Positions 1 to 7,377 of a stretch of 64,000 bases of DNA are shown piece after piece. The notes beneath the pieces were generated by a model, which was not told the origin of the DNA, made no database searches, and was given only the letters and a program-made list of their open reading frames with translations. How positions within the stretch are numbered: position 1 is the stretch's first letter; each line of letters opens with the position of its first letter. The stretch covers positions 1 through 64,000 of the forward strand of contig JAFLEF010000021.1 of NCBI GenBank assembly GCA_017309115.1. Reading direction: 5' to 3'. This DNA is from Verrucomicrobiota bacterium (GTDB taxonomy: Bacteria > Verrucomicrobiota > Verrucomicrobiia > Limisphaerales > UBA9464). The translations under genes were made by a program, and so were the position numbers.

Positions 1-89
1 GGCGACGCAGTTGCCTTCAGCTACACGACGCCCTGTCGGCATCGTACTCAGTCTTTCACTGGTTAGTCTCATCAGTTTCACAAACGCAC

Positions 90-124
90 GGACTGCGCCA
101 GCCCTCTGGCGCTTTGGGGCGCGT
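90..124. repeat. Dispersed module A (short hairpin)
   Basis: Module beginning GGACTGCGCCAGCCCTCTGG and ending at GCGCGT. It contains a perfect 7-bp stem, GCGCCAG (95-101) with CTGGCGC (106-112), around a CCCT loop. Near-identical copies occur at about 23211-23245 and 31770-31812, each followed 30-60 bases later by module B. It is a non-coding repeat of unknown function. Confidence 0.8.
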
Positions 125-152
125 GGAGGGCGGGCGGGAATGGGAGTAACGC

Positions 153-210
153 GACGCCTCAGCAGCCGGGACGAAAAGCGGTAGCTACGCAGGCTTCGCT
201 ACCGCACTCC
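153..210. repeat. Dispersed module B (GCGGTAGC...GCTACCGC)
   Basis: A roughly 58-base module with core AGCAGCCGGGACGAAAAGCG, followed by an 8-bp perfect inverted repeat GCGGTAGC/GCTACCGC and a CACTCC tail. Further copies lie near 23275, 31845, 32855, 33080 and 38655, all between genes. Copies are 85-95% alike by eye, with changes mainly in the loop. Function unknown. Confidence 0.8.
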
Positions 211-214
211 ATAG

Positions 215-310
215 GTAGGGCGACGCTCTGCGGAGCCGTGCGTGGGTGGACTCCTGACGCGTCATTCGCCGGGACGCGAACGGCTCCGCGGAGCGTCGCC
301 CCACCGGGGG
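215..310. repeat. Dispersed module C, long palindromic element
   Basis: An approximately 95-base element. Its left arm GGCGACGCTCTGCGGAGCCG is the near-perfect inverted complement of the right arm CGGCTCCGCGGAGCGTCGCC. The 50-base centre contains TCCTGACGCGTCATTCGCC. Related elements occur at 13314-13406, about 15602-15680, 29538-29604 and as three tandem copies at 38327-38643; right-arm fragments follow module B at 23338 and 32916. Arm symmetry and the absence of coding suggest a MITE-like or BIME-like element, which is inference. Confidence 0.75.
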
Positions 311-469
311 GCGCGAAATTTCGGATCGTCGGGATAGGGGTATTCCGACGACCGATCGGGTTCGGGACGTGGGGTTTTTGGGTCGAAATCGAGTTTTCAG
401 AGTCGGATCAGGGTCGGTGAAAGCCGCGATCGGAGGAACTTGGGCTGTTGTTTTCGGAAAAAACCTCTT

Positions 470-509
470 GAGCGCGGGCCGGCGCTTCGCATTTATTCCC
501 GGCCCGCTC
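470..509. other. Imperfect hairpin upstream of tRNA-Tyr
   Basis: GAGCGCGGGCCGG (470-482) can pair with CCGGCCCGCTC (499-509), leaving a two-base bulge. It lies 24 bases before the tRNA. It could be the end of an upstream transcription unit or part of the tRNA promoter region. No T-tract follows, so an intrinsic terminator is unlikely. Confidence 0.3.
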
Positions 510-533
510 ATTGAGTCGGGTTTAGTTGGCTGT

Positions 534-618
534 GGTGGGATACCCAAGTGGCCAACGGGGGCAGACTGTAAATCTGCTGGCTATGCCTTCACTGGTTCGA
601 ATCCAGTTCCCACCACCA
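534..618 (+). tRNA. tRNA-Tyr (GTA)
   Basis: The cloverleaf can be drawn from sequence. The acceptor stem GGTGGGA (534-540) pairs perfectly with TCCCACC (608-614). The discriminator is A615 and CCA is encoded at 616-618. The anticodon stem GCAGA/TCTGC (561-565/573-577) encloses the loop with anticodon GTA at 568-570. A long variable arm follows, as expected for a class II tyrosine tRNA, and the T-loop reads GGTTCGAATCC. It inserts tyrosine at TAC/TAT codons. Confidence 0.96.
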
Positions 619-623
619 CTTTG

Positions 624-661
624 GACGCCGCGGTTCGGATCATTCCGGATCGCGGCGTTTT
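624..661 (+). terminator. Intrinsic terminator of tRNA-Tyr
   Basis: GACGCCGCG (624-632) pairs with CGCGGCGTT (651-659) to give a 9-bp stem ending in one G-U pair, followed by a short run of four T. It starts six bases after the tRNA CCA end, so the tRNA is probably monocistronic. Confidence 0.65.
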
Positions 662-691
662 CGTTGGTGGCAGGCCGGAAGTGGGGTTTCC

Positions 692-716
692 CGCGGAGTA
701 CGCGGAGTACGCGGAG
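692..716. repeat. Short tandem repeat CGCGGAGTA
   Basis: Two full 9-base units and a partial third. A one-unit relative (CGCGGAGGACGCGGAG) appears at 32730-32746, also followed by GGTAAGGGGTAAGG-like words, so the two islands share an ordered set of modules. Confidence 0.7.
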
Positions 717-933
717 GGGAAGGGTCGCCCTCGGAGGGCGCGGAGAGGAAAGGCGGGTAAGGGGCAAGCGGTAAGGGGTAAGGAAAGACTTCAGCAGGGT
801 AAGCTTCGCCGCGAACCTAAGAACCGAGAGACCAGAAGGTATCCCCGTCCTTTTCCTGTTTTCGTGTTTTCCAGATTGGCCTCTGCCGCTTTGGGCGTGT
901 GGAGGTAGACGAAGCTCAGAGTTACCATGTTTA

Positions 934-956
934 GCTGAGAGCTGAGAGCTGAGAGG
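934..956. repeat. Heptamer tandem repeat GCTGAGA (module D)
   Basis: Three units of GCTGAGA. The same heptamer array occurs near 13262, 15581, 23148, 29381, 31717 and 38310 and, inverted, at 13501-13523. It is usually followed by GCGGTAA heptamers and then a palindromic module. Microsatellite-like, non-coding. Confidence 0.75.
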
Positions 957-1116
957 TCAAGCAGCCAAGAGGTAGGTGGCGCCTCCTGCCGTCGGCGGCT
1001 ACGGCGGGAATGTTCGCGAATTTGAACAACGAAACTTGATCCGGGCTCAGACCTCCCGACACTTGGCTCGTCGTCCGTCAGGCCTTCCTGCCGGCGCCAT
1101 CAGGTTCTTCCCCTTC

Positions 1117-2103
1117 ATGAGCGAAATCTCTCCCGCCGAGGTGGGCGTGCTCCACCAACGCATCCTGGCCGAACTGCGCAAGGTCATCGTGGGTCAGGAT
1201 GACATCGTCCAACTCCTCCTGGTTTCCCTGTTCGCCCGCGGGCATTGCCTGCTGGTCGGCGTGCCCGGATTGGCCAAGACCCTCCTCGTCAAAACCCTCG
1301 CTGATTCCCTGCATCTGGGCTTCAAGCGGGTGCAGTTCACACCCGATCTGATGCCCAGCGACATCATCGGATCCGAGGTGCTTCAGGAACGGGAAGGCCG
1401 TCGTCTGGAATTCGAGTATCAGCCCGGACCGGTGTTCACGAATCTGCTTCTCGCTGACGAAATCAACCGGACGCCGCCCAAGACCCAGGCCGCGCTGTTG
1501 GAAGCGATGCAGGAGCGGCGAGTGACCGTGGCCGGCGTCTCGCGGACCTTGCCCGATCCCTTCCTGGTGGTGGCCACGCAGAATCCGATCGAACAGGAAG
1601 GCACGTATCCGCTGCCGGAAGCGCAGTTGGATCGGTTCATGTTTTCCCTTTACCTCGACTACCCGTCCAAGGACGAGGAAGTGGAGATTGTGAGGCGGAC
1701 CACGCTCCGGGAAGCAGTGGCGGTTCTGGCGACGGTCACGGCCGAAGACATTCTCCTCGTGCAACGGCTGGTCATGGCCGCGCCCGTCTCGGATCATGTG
1801 ATCCGCTACGCCGTGGATCTAGCCACCGCCACCCGCCCCAACGCCCCGGGAGCGCCGGTCGCGACCAAGGACTATGTCGAGTGGGGAGCCGGACCGCGCG
1901 CTTCTCAGTATCTCGTGCTGGGTGCCAAGGCGCGGGCGTTGCTCCACGGTCGGGTCAGCCCGGAAACCGACGACATCCGCGCGGTCGCCCTGCCGGTCCT
2001 GCAACATCGCGTGATCGCCAACTACCGGGCTACTGGCGCCGGCAAAAAGTCGCGCGACATCGTGGACGCGATTGTGAAGTCGGTGCCGGAACCCAGCTAC
2101 TAA
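1117..2103 (+). CDS. MoxR-family AAA+ ATPase
   Basis: A 328-residue MoxR ATPase. Family members act as chaperone-like ATPases for von Willebrand A (VWA) proteins and are typically encoded beside DUF58 and Bat genes, as here. Visible motifs: Walker A GVPGLAKT (48-55), Walker B LLLADE (110-115) followed by INRTPPKTQAALLEAMQE, and sensor 1 ATQNP (153-157). The ATG at 1117 is chosen because similarity to the family starts there (MSEISPAEVG...); the upstream in-frame extension to 976 has no homologous character. No clear Shine-Dalgarno sequence. First gene of an eight-gene operon; the next start is 20 bases downstream. Cytoplasmic, likely loads or remodels the VWA proteins encoded downstream. Confidence 0.93.
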   Translation: MSEISPAEVGVLHQRILAELRKVIVGQDDIVQLLLVSLFARGHCLLVGVPGLAKTLLVKTLADSLHLGFKRVQFTPDLMPSDIIGSEVLQEREGRRLEFEYQPGPVFTNLLLADEINRTPPKTQAALLEAMQERRVTVAGVSRTLPDPFLVVATQNPIEQEGTYPLPEAQLDRFMFSLYLDYPSKDEEVEIVRRTTLREAVAVLATVTAEDILLVQRLVMAAPVSDHVIRYAVDLATATRPNAPGAPVATKDYVEWGAGPRASQYLVLGAKARALLHGRVSPETDDIRAVALPVLQHRVIANYRATGAGKKSRDIVDAIVKSVPEPSY

Positions 2104-2123
2104 GGCCTCCGGGCCCCACGCCC

Positions 2124-3089
2124 ATGTCCCAGCCCCTTGCTCCGCCCCGGATTCCGGCCGTTCGTCCGCCGCCGCTGCCGACGCGGTCCCGGGGCGTCTC
2201 GGTGCTCAATCCGGCCGAGCTCGAACGGTTCCGCAATTTGTTGGTGTTCGCCCAGGCCACGGTTGAGGGCTACTTCGTGGGCAAGCACAAGTCGCCGTAC
2301 CGGGGTTCCTCGGCGGAGTTTGCCGATTACCAGGAGTATTCGCCCGGGGATGACTTGGGACATTTGGACTGGCGAGTGTACGGGCGTTCGCGCCGGTTGT
2401 TCGTCCGTCGGTTCGAGGAAGAGACCGACATGGTGGTCTACCTCGTGGTGGATCGGAGCGCCTCGATGGACTACGGCCGGGACCGACGGAGCACCAAGTT
2501 CCTGGTGGCCGCCAAAATCGCCGCGGCGCTCGCCTATCTGATGCTGGGGCAAGGGGACAAGGCGGCCCTGGCGACCTTCGCCAACCGCTTGGACACCTTC
2601 CTTCCGCCCGGTGGCACCCGACGGCATCTGCATCGAATGGTGTCGGAATTGGAGTCGATTCAACCCGCGTCCACGACCGGATTGGCCTCGGCTCTGGCGG
2701 ACTGCGTGCCGCTCTTCAAGAAGCGTGGACGTCTGGTGATCCTGTCCGACTTCCTCATGGATCGCGCGGCCCTGCTGGATGCCTTGGGACCGTTTCTGCA
2801 CCGGAAGTTCGAGATTCTCCTGCTGCAGGTGGTGGACCCGGATGAGGTCAACCTGCCGGCGGTGAGCGTGGCCAAGTTTGTGGACATGGAGACGGACGCC
2901 ACCGTGCAGGTGGAGCCGGAGGAGATTCGTGCCGCCTACCGGGAAACGGTGGAGCGGGAACAGCGGGAACTCGCCCGGGAGGCTAATGCCCGGCGCATTC
3001 AACACGCCCTGATCTCGACGGAACGACCCTACCTGGAAGCCATCGAGGCGTATCTGGGCTTCCGTCAGGGCAACCCCTGGTCCGGATGA
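2124..3089 (+). CDS. DUF58 domain protein with VWA-like fold
   Basis: A 321-residue soluble DUF58 protein. The family hallmark is visible as EFADYQEYSPGDDLGHLDWR, followed by VYGRSRRLFVRRFEEE. A metal-ion-dependent adhesion site motif DRSASM (DxSxS) starts the VWA-like half, and a C-terminal basic/acidic helix ends the protein. DUF58 proteins are usual partners of MoxR ATPases. No signal peptide or membrane segment. It lies 20 bases after moxR and overlaps the next gene by 4 bases (ATGA at 3086), which indicates translational coupling. The start at 2124 is chosen over an upstream in-frame position inside moxR. Biochemical activity unknown. Confidence 0.92.
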   Translation: MSQPLAPPRIPAVRPPPLPTRSRGVSVLNPAELERFRNLLVFAQATVEGYFVGKHKSPYRGSSAEFADYQEYSPGDDLGHLDWRVYGRSRRLFVRRFEEETDMVVYLVVDRSASMDYGRDRRSTKFLVAAKIAAALAYLMLGQGDKAALATFANRLDTFLPPGGTRRHLHRMVSELESIQPASTTGLASALADCVPLFKKRGRLVILSDFLMDRAALLDALGPFLHRKFEILLLQVVDPDEVNLPAVSVAKFVDMETDATVQVEPEEIRAAYRETVEREQRELAREANARRIQHALISTERPYLEAIEAYLGFRQGNPWSG

Positions 3090-5167
3090 ACTTCCTGCAA
3101 CCCGGACTCTGGCTAGCCTTGGCCCCACTGGTGGCGTTGCCGCTGGTGCTGCATCTGCTCAACCGGCAGTTCCCCCGCCTCTTTCGCTTCTCCTCGGTGG
3201 AGTATCTGAAGTTGACCCTGGCGCGTCGGTCCCGCTTGCAACGCTGGCGTCATCTCATCCTCCTGGCGCTTCGCACCCTGCTGTTGTTGGCGTTGTTGCT
3301 CGCGTTTCTCAAGCCCATGCGGCCGCAGTTCGGTTCCGATCCGACAGCCACGGGAGCGCGTCACGTGGTCATTGTGATCGATCACTCCCTGAGCCTGGAA
3401 CATCGCGGCGAAGGCGGGACGGCGCGGGAACGGGCGGTGCAGGAGGCGGGACGTCTGGTGGATTCCTTGGCGGCGGAGGATGGCGTCAACGTGGTGCTTT
3501 TGGAGCAGACTCCGAGTTCGGCTTTTCCCGAATTCACCCGTCAACATGGCGAAGCCAAACAGTGGCTGGAACGATTGCCTCCCGGTCGCGCTCGGGCCGA
3601 TCTGGTGCCGACCACCGCTCTGGTGGGGCGACTGTTGGAGGCCGCTCCGTCGCGTCCGGAGGTGTACTTCATTTCGGATTTCCAGCGGAAGAACTGGTCG
3701 GCAGCGGATTTCACCTCACTGCCGGCGGGTACCCGGGTGTTCTTTGTCGATGTGGCCGCCCGCCAGCGATCCAATCGTGCCATTCTGGCGGCCCGTCCGC
3801 TGGTGAACACCGTGCTGGCGGGCGATACGGTTCCGCTCGAAGTCACCATCGGCAATTTCGGCGACGAACCGTTTTCTGGTCGGGTGATGGTGACGGTGGA
3901 TCGGCAGCTGACCTTGGAAGGCGAGGCCGAAGTGAGTCCCTGGTCTGAGGGCAAGTTGATCGTGCCCCTGCCGGTGGGCGGTCCGGGAGTGCATTTGGTG
4001 GAGGCTCGGCTGCCGGTGGATGCGCTGGAGGCGGACAACACGTTTCGCCTGACGGTCCCGGTCCTGGAGAAGGAGGAAGTGTTGATTGTGACCGACGGTC
4101 CGTCCGACCCGCGAAGTGCGGTCCATTTCCTCCGGACGGCTCTGAATCCCTATGAAGATCTGCGGGGCTCTTTGCTGCCACGCGTGGTGCCTTCGGCGGA
4201 CCTGACGGCCAGCCGACTGGCTGGAGTGCGGAAGTTGATTCTCACCCAGCTCCCTCAGCTGACGTCGGAACAAGCCAAGGTGCTGGCCGGCGCGCTGTTT
4301 CAGGGAGCCGGAGTCATTTACTTTCTCGATGGCGCGGCCGATGCGGGCAATTTGGTTGAACTGGAGAAGGCCATGGCGTCCGGGTCGCTGCCGTTGAAAC
4401 TGGCTCAGCGGCATTCCGCCACCAATCTCACTTCGGGCCTGCAACAGATTGCCCGGGGCGATTTCAAGTCGCCGTACCTGAATCTATTTCGCGGCGCGTC
4501 GCGGGCCGATCTGGGGTTGCTGGAGTTTTATGATTACTGGCAGGCCAGTGCGACCGGGCAGGAGGGCGTGTTGCTGGTGTATGGCGACGAATCGCCGGCC
4601 TTGGCGGTTGCGGGACATGGCCTAGGTACCTTGCTCCTGCTGAATTTCTCCGCCGGCGAATTGTCGAGCAACCTCGCCCGGCAACGACTCTTCCCCGCCT
4701 GGGTGCAGGAATTGGTCAAGTCCGTGAGTTCCGACGAACCCCAGCCGAACAGCGTGACGTGGGGCGACGCCGTTAACACTGAGGTCTGGAAGCAGGATCT
4801 GGATCAGGCGGGTTTGGTCGATCCGGCGGGACGACCGGTCAGCGTGCGTCGCGACGCCAAGGGAGATCGGGTTGGCGTGAGTTTCGTGCCGGATCAATTC
4901 GGTTTCTATTCCCTCGGCCAACCACGCCCGCGGCTGGCCTTTGCCGTGAATGCCAGTGCCGAGGAATCAGATCTGCGGTCCGTGGATCGCGAGCTGCTGC
5001 CGACCACCACCGGCGGAGATACCGTGGGCCAGTTCGTGGAGGGCCGAACCGAATTTGACGAACTCGTCGCGGGACGTCCGATCTTCCACTGGTTCGTGCT
5101 CGCCGCGATTGGGATGCTCGTCATCGAAGGCGGAGTGCAATGGCTGCTACCCGGGAGGAAGGCATGA
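3086..5167 (+). CDS. BatA-like membrane protein with VWA domain
   Basis: A 693-residue membrane protein. The N-terminus has the BatA-type double hydrophobic hairpin: segment 5-25, the motif LHLLNRQFPRLFRFSSVEYL, then segment 56-78. A VWA region follows (VVIVIDHSLS, DxSxS at 99-103), then a long region with beta-rich, CARDB-like character (NTVLAGDTVPLEVTIGN). A C-terminal transmembrane segment lies at about 668-690. Known relatives sit in Bat aerotolerance-type operons. The architecture suggests a large domain outside the membrane anchored at both ends. It overlaps its neighbours by 4 bases on each side. Partner proteins are presumably the DUF58 and second VWA protein of the operon. Confidence 0.88.
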   Translation: MNFLQPGLWLALAPLVALPLVLHLLNRQFPRLFRFSSVEYLKLTLARRSRLQRWRHLILLALRTLLLLALLLAFLKPMRPQFGSDPTATGARHVVIVIDHSLSLEHRGEGGTARERAVQEAGRLVDSLAAEDGVNVVLLEQTPSSAFPEFTRQHGEAKQWLERLPPGRARADLVPTTALVGRLLEAAPSRPEVYFISDFQRKNWSAADFTSLPAGTRVFFVDVAARQRSNRAILAARPLVNTVLAGDTVPLEVTIGNFGDEPFSGRVMVTVDRQLTLEGEAEVSPWSEGKLIVPLPVGGPGVHLVEARLPVDALEADNTFRLTVPVLEKEEVLIVTDGPSDPRSAVHFLRTALNPYEDLRGSLLPRVVPSADLTASRLAGVRKLILTQLPQLTSEQAKVLAGALFQGAGVIYFLDGAADAGNLVELEKAMASGSLPLKLAQRHSATNLTSGLQQIARGDFKSPYLNLFRGASRADLGLLEFYDYWQASATGQEGVLLVYGDESPALAVAGHGLGTLLLLNFSAGELSSNLARQRLFPAWVQELVKSVSSDEPQPNSVTWGDAVNTEVWKQDLDQAGLVDPAGRPVSVRRDAKGDRVGVSFVPDQFGFYSLGQPRPRLAFAVNASAEESDLRSVDRELLPTTTGGDTVGQFVEGRTEFDELVAGRPIFHWFVLAAIGMLVIEGGVQWLLPGRKA

Positions 5168-7377
5168 ACTTCTGGGTGTCCGAAAGCGGTCTGGTCTTGG
5201 ATCCGGTGATTCCGCCGCTGTTGGTGCTGTTCCTGGGCCTGGGCCTTCTGGGGCTGACTGTGCTGCTGCTGCGGCGTCAGGGTGACGCTTTGAGTCGAAC
5301 TCAGCGGCTGACCCTCGCCGCGCTTCGTGTGGCCGGGGTGGCGGGAGTGCTGATCCTCTTGTTGCAGCCGTCGCGCCGCGAAGTGATTCATCCGCCGGCG
5401 GTGGATCGTCTGGTGCTGTTGGGCGTGGATACGTCCCGCAGCATGAAGCAGACGGATGCCGACCGGGCCAGTCGGTTGGATGCGGCCAAGCGGATCCTGG
5501 CCGATTCGGGAGTGGTGAACGGGGAAGGGCGGGTGGCGGATGCCCGGACGCGCCTGTTCCAGTTCAGTGAAGCCACCACCAATGTGACGGGTTCCGTTTT
5601 CGACCTGACGCCTCAGGGACCCACCACCCGGATCCATCAGACGGTCACCGAAATGTTGGCCTCGGTGGGGGCCACGGAGACGGCGTCAGCGCTGATTTTG
5701 CTGACCGACGGGCACGACTTCGAATTGGTCAGTCCGGTTCGAACCGCCGCCGCGGCCCGTACCCGGCAGACACCGATCTATGCGCTTCCGCTGGGACGCC
5801 AGGGTCGGGTTCGGGATGTGGCCGTGCGCATCCTGAGTTTTCAGCCGTACACCTACGTTAAGCAGCGGGCGCGCATCAACGCGTCCCTGCGGGTGGTGGG
5901 ATGTGACTTCGAGGACTTACAGGTGCAGTTGTTGCGACAGGGCGTTCCGGTGCAGAGCCGGGTGGTCAATGCCGACGAATCCCCGGAGCTGACGGTGGAG
6001 TTTGAGGTGACCGAACCGGAGACGGGTCAGTTCGAATACGAGGTTCGAGTGACCCCGCTGGAGGGTGAAGTGGATTCGGCCAATAACGCGGCGCTCACCT
6101 ACTTGAACGTCATTGACCAACAATTGCAGGTACTCGTGCTGGAGGGTTCGCCGTATTGGGACACCACGTTCCTGCAACGTTCCCTGATGCGGAATGACAA
6201 GTTCGAAGTGGATTCCCTGGCCAAGTACGCCAACCGGAAGGTTCGACCCATTCGCAAGCGCGTTGAGACCAACGGCCTGCCGGAACTTCAGCTGCCCAAG
6301 ACGAGTGCAGAGTTTGCCCAATACGACGTGATCGTGCTGGGACGGGGCTTGGAGACGATGCTCGATGCCGAGTCCCTTCAGGCGCTGGAGTCGGCGGTTC
6401 GGGATCGGGGTGCGGCGGTGATCTTTGCGCGCGGTCCGGCCTTTGCGGGTCCGTTGTCGACCAACGAACTGGAACCGGTGCTGTGGAGTTCCGAAAAGCG
6501 GGAGAAGGTGCGGCTGCAGATTGCGGGAGCCGCCGCAGCGACCGGACCGTTCCGGGCGCTCACGGGCGAATCCGGGGGCGTGGAATCCCTGCCGGAACTC
6601 ATCGCCGGTCGGACCCCGGGTGAGGCCAAACCTCTGACCGCCACCCTGGCAACGGCCTCCCTGGAGGGACAAGACTCGCCGGTGCCCGGAATGGTTCATC
6701 GGCGGTTCGGGGCGGGCCAGGTGGTGAGCGTGGGCGTCGAAGGTCTGTGGCGCTGGGGCTTCAACGCCAAGGTGGAGGGCCCCAACACCGCCTTCGACCG
6801 CTTCTGGGATCAGCTGCTGCTCTGGCTGCTGGCCGGACGTGATTTCCTGCCCACCAAGCAGTATTCCCTCCGTCCCAGTGCCGCCAATGTGCCCAAGGGC
6901 GAGAAGGTCTATTTCCGATTCGGCATGCGTCAGCCCGATCCGGCGGTGACCCAGATTCCCATGCGGGTGTATCAGGACGCCACGGAAGTGGGCCGGGTGA
7001 CGCTGACGTCCACCGGGACGGCGGGTCGACTTTCCGCCGAGTTTCTGCCCACCCGCACCGGACGCCATCGGGCGGTGGCCCAGTTGCCCGACGGCACCAG
7101 CCAGGAGATTCGCTTCATGGTGTTCAGTGAGAACCTGGAGGAAACCGAGGTCGCGACCGACACCGGTCTGTTGCGGCGGTTGTGTGAGGCGAGCGGCGGG
7201 CGCTTGCTGACCCCGGCGGAACTTCCGAACTTGCTGAAGCAACTCCGGGAGAATCTTCCGGAAGCCGCCCCCAAGACAAAGCTGACGAGCGTCTGGGATC
7301 GTGCTTGGGTCTTCTACGTCATTGGAGCCTTGTTGGGCTCGGAATGGTTTTTGCGCCGGCGCTGGGGACTATCATGA
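5164..7377 (+). CDS. VWA / glutamine-amidotransferase-like membrane protein
   Basis: A 737-residue protein with two N-terminal membrane segments (about 15-36 and 52-68), a VWA domain with MIDAS DTSRS (89-93), and a central region resembling a class I glutamine amidotransferase-like fold (LQVLVLEGSPYWD and YDVIVLGRG). One C-terminal membrane helix lies near the end (VFYVIGALLGSEWFL). The class I amidotransferase nucleophile cysteine is not evident, so catalysis is doubtful. The ATG at 5164 is chosen because GGGAGGAA lies at 5153-5160 and it makes the same ATGA overlap as the other junctions; an alternative in-frame start is at 5140. Relatives accompany BatA-like proteins in PVC operons. Confidence 0.87.
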   Translation: MNFWVSESGLVLDPVIPPLLVLFLGLGLLGLTVLLLRRQGDALSRTQRLTLAALRVAGVAGVLILLLQPSRREVIHPPAVDRLVLLGVDTSRSMKQTDADRASRLDAAKRILADSGVVNGEGRVADARTRLFQFSEATTNVTGSVFDLTPQGPTTRIHQTVTEMLASVGATETASALILLTDGHDFELVSPVRTAAAARTRQTPIYALPLGRQGRVRDVAVRILSFQPYTYVKQRARINASLRVVGCDFEDLQVQLLRQGVPVQSRVVNADESPELTVEFEVTEPETGQFEYEVRVTPLEGEVDSANNAALTYLNVIDQQLQVLVLEGSPYWDTTFLQRSLMRNDKFEVDSLAKYANRKVRPIRKRVETNGLPELQLPKTSAEFAQYDVIVLGRGLETMLDAESLQALESAVRDRGAAVIFARGPAFAGPLSTNELEPVLWSSEKREKVRLQIAGAAAATGPFRALTGESGGVESLPELIAGRTPGEAKPLTATLATASLEGQDSPVPGMVHRRFGAGQVVSVGVEGLWRWGFNAKVEGPNTAFDRFWDQLLLWLLAGRDFLPTKQYSLRPSAANVPKGEKVYFRFGMRQPDPAVTQIPMRVYQDATEVGRVTLTSTGTAGRLSAEFLPTRTGRHRAVAQLPDGTSQEIRFMVFSENLEETEVATDTGLLRRLCEASGGRLLTPAELPNLLKQLRENLPEAAPKTKLTSVWDRAWVFYVIGALLGSEWFLRRRWGLS

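Larger units (their letters stand above)
1..533. other. Intergenic repeat island, no gene
   Basis: No credible coding sequence is visible before the tRNA. ORFs here read through palindromic repeat modules that recur elsewhere in the window. From about 90 onward three modules follow one another (A, B and C, listed separately). The stretch 311-469 is GC-rich and holds nothing I recognise. Bases 1-89 match no repeated module and no protein I can identify; an upstream gene or RNA could end just before the window. Confidence 0.6.
662..1116. other. Intergenic repeat-bearing stretch
   Basis: No gene seen. It contains a 9-base direct repeat (CGCGGAGTA, three units at 692-716), a run of related GGTAAGGGG-type words at 750-785, and three heptamer units GCTGAGA at 934-956. 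Bases 976-1116 are open in the frame of the following MoxR gene, but their translation has no family resemblance and they are probably leader. Confidence 0.55.

Noticed and set aside
976-1116. N-terminal extension of the MoxR protein
   Set aside because: The 47 extra residues have no similarity to MoxR starts and follow a repeat island. The ATG at 1117 fits the family.
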